From the NCBI RefSeq assembly GCF_014211915.1, contig NZ_CP060039.1:2294001-2358000 (forward strand): a stretch of DNA of 64,000 bases, written 5' to 3'. Below the pieces are notes generated by a model. The model saw nothing but the letters and a program-made list of their open reading frames with translations. It made no database searches and was not told the DNA's origin. Shown one piece after another: positions 63,651 to 64,000 of this stretch (position 1 is the stretch's first letter; each line of letters opens with the position of its first letter). This DNA is from Burkholderia cenocepacia (GTDB lineage Bacteria > Pseudomonadota > Gammaproteobacteria > Burkholderiales > Burkholderiaceae). The position numbers and the translations under genes were made by a program.

Positions 63651-64000
63651 ATGGCCATGGCGGAAGTGCTCGACCGACCGGCGGCGGCAGCGGCAAACCC
63701 GTTTCTCGGCAGTTATCCGGACCTGCCGCCGCGCGCCGCGCCGCGTGCGCGCCGGGCGTCCCAGCCCGCTGCGCAGGGCGCGCTGCTCGACGTGCTGATC
63801 TCGCATCGCGCGATGCTGGTCAACGTCGCGCGCGGCTTCGTCGGCTGCGCGAGCCGTGCGGAAGACGTCGTGCACGACGTGTTCGTGAAGCTCGTCGAAT
63901 TCCCGAACCAGGACGCGGTGCGCCAGCCGGTCGCGTACGTGACGCGGATGGTGCGCAATGCGTCGATCGACGCGTGCCGCCGGCAAAGCCTCGAAAACGT
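63651..64000 (+). CDS. orbS: ECF sigma factor, PvdS/OrbS-like (5' part; runs off the window)
   Basis: Open from ATG 63651 (GGAG seven bases upstream; a second ATG at 63657) to the window end, 116 residues seen. After a Pro/Ala-rich lead of about 45 residues the sigma-2 region begins: LISHRAMLVNVARGFVGCASRAEDVVHDVFVKLVE, then YVTRMVRNASIDACRRQSLEN. This matches the iron-starvation sigma factors (PvdS, OrbS), including GCASRAEDVVHD. In the cepacia complex OrbS drives ornibactin genes, which would follow to the right. Confidence 0.82.
   Translation, partial: MAMAEVLDRPAAAAANPFLGSYPDLPPRAAPRARRASQPAAQGALLDVLISHRAMLVNVARGFVGCASRAEDVVHDVFVKLVEFPNQDAVRQPVAYVTRMVRNASIDACRRQSLEN

Noticed and set aside
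1..64000. CRISPR arrays, insertion sequences, rRNA genes
   Set aside because: No spaced direct repeats, transposase frames with terminal repeats, or rRNA segments were seen on either strand.

Overview
The window looks like chromosome 1 of a Burkholderia cepacia-complex bacterium. The DNA is GC-rich with strong GC3 bias. It carries a sulfate/CysB locus, a prkA-yeaH-spoVR locus and an AmrAB-OprA type RND pump with its TetR repressor, followed by a chaperone-usher fimbrial cluster and the start of an OrbS/PvdS-like sigma factor. That order matches what I recall of B. cenocepacia and relatives; I could not check it by alignment.

Layout. 1-3230 is the right end of a prophage: overlapping spanin genes, two unknown minus-strand genes, an SRAP protein behind a LexA box, an AT-rich HEPN-like gene, and a 48-base copy of the 3' half of tRNA-His that marks the attachment site. 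3231-12.5 kb is a patchwork of small genes (GNAT, DUF695-RraB, lipoprotein, VOC, secreted PLD nuclease, HxlR/thioesterase pair) with several terminators. 12.6-22.2 kb holds an aldo/keto reductase, an M20 peptidase/MHS transporter module facing a LysR regulator, selU coupled to a permease, and a NodIJ-like exporter. 22.5-30.2 kb holds a universal stress protein, lexA with two SOS boxes, and the sulfate operon sbp-cysT-cysW-cysA-cysB. 30.9-36.7 kb is a ribose operon rbsB-A-C-R-K behind a LacI-type operator. 37-38.7 kb is a chemoreceptor. 39.3-44.3 kb is prkA-yeaH-spoVR. 44.5-48.6 kb has a KgtP-like transporter and an amino-acid ABC system without an ATPase. 48.8-57 kb has an M23 peptidase and amrR/amrA-amrB-oprA. 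57.8-62.7 kb is a four-gene fimbrial operon. 63-64 kb has two tiny envelope proteins and the 5' part of the sigma factor gene.

Less expected signals: three candidate structured or small RNAs (6605-6693; 45989-46053, carrying an anti-Shine-Dalgarno stretch; 50132-50263 on the minus strand); paired palindromic operators between the HxlR gene and the thioesterase gene; a 20-bp palindrome inside the pump promoter; a HEPN gene flanked by a broken second copy of the SRAP 3' end; and a 45-residue secreted His/Cys-rich protein. No CRISPR array, insertion sequence, rRNA or complete tRNA gene was seen.
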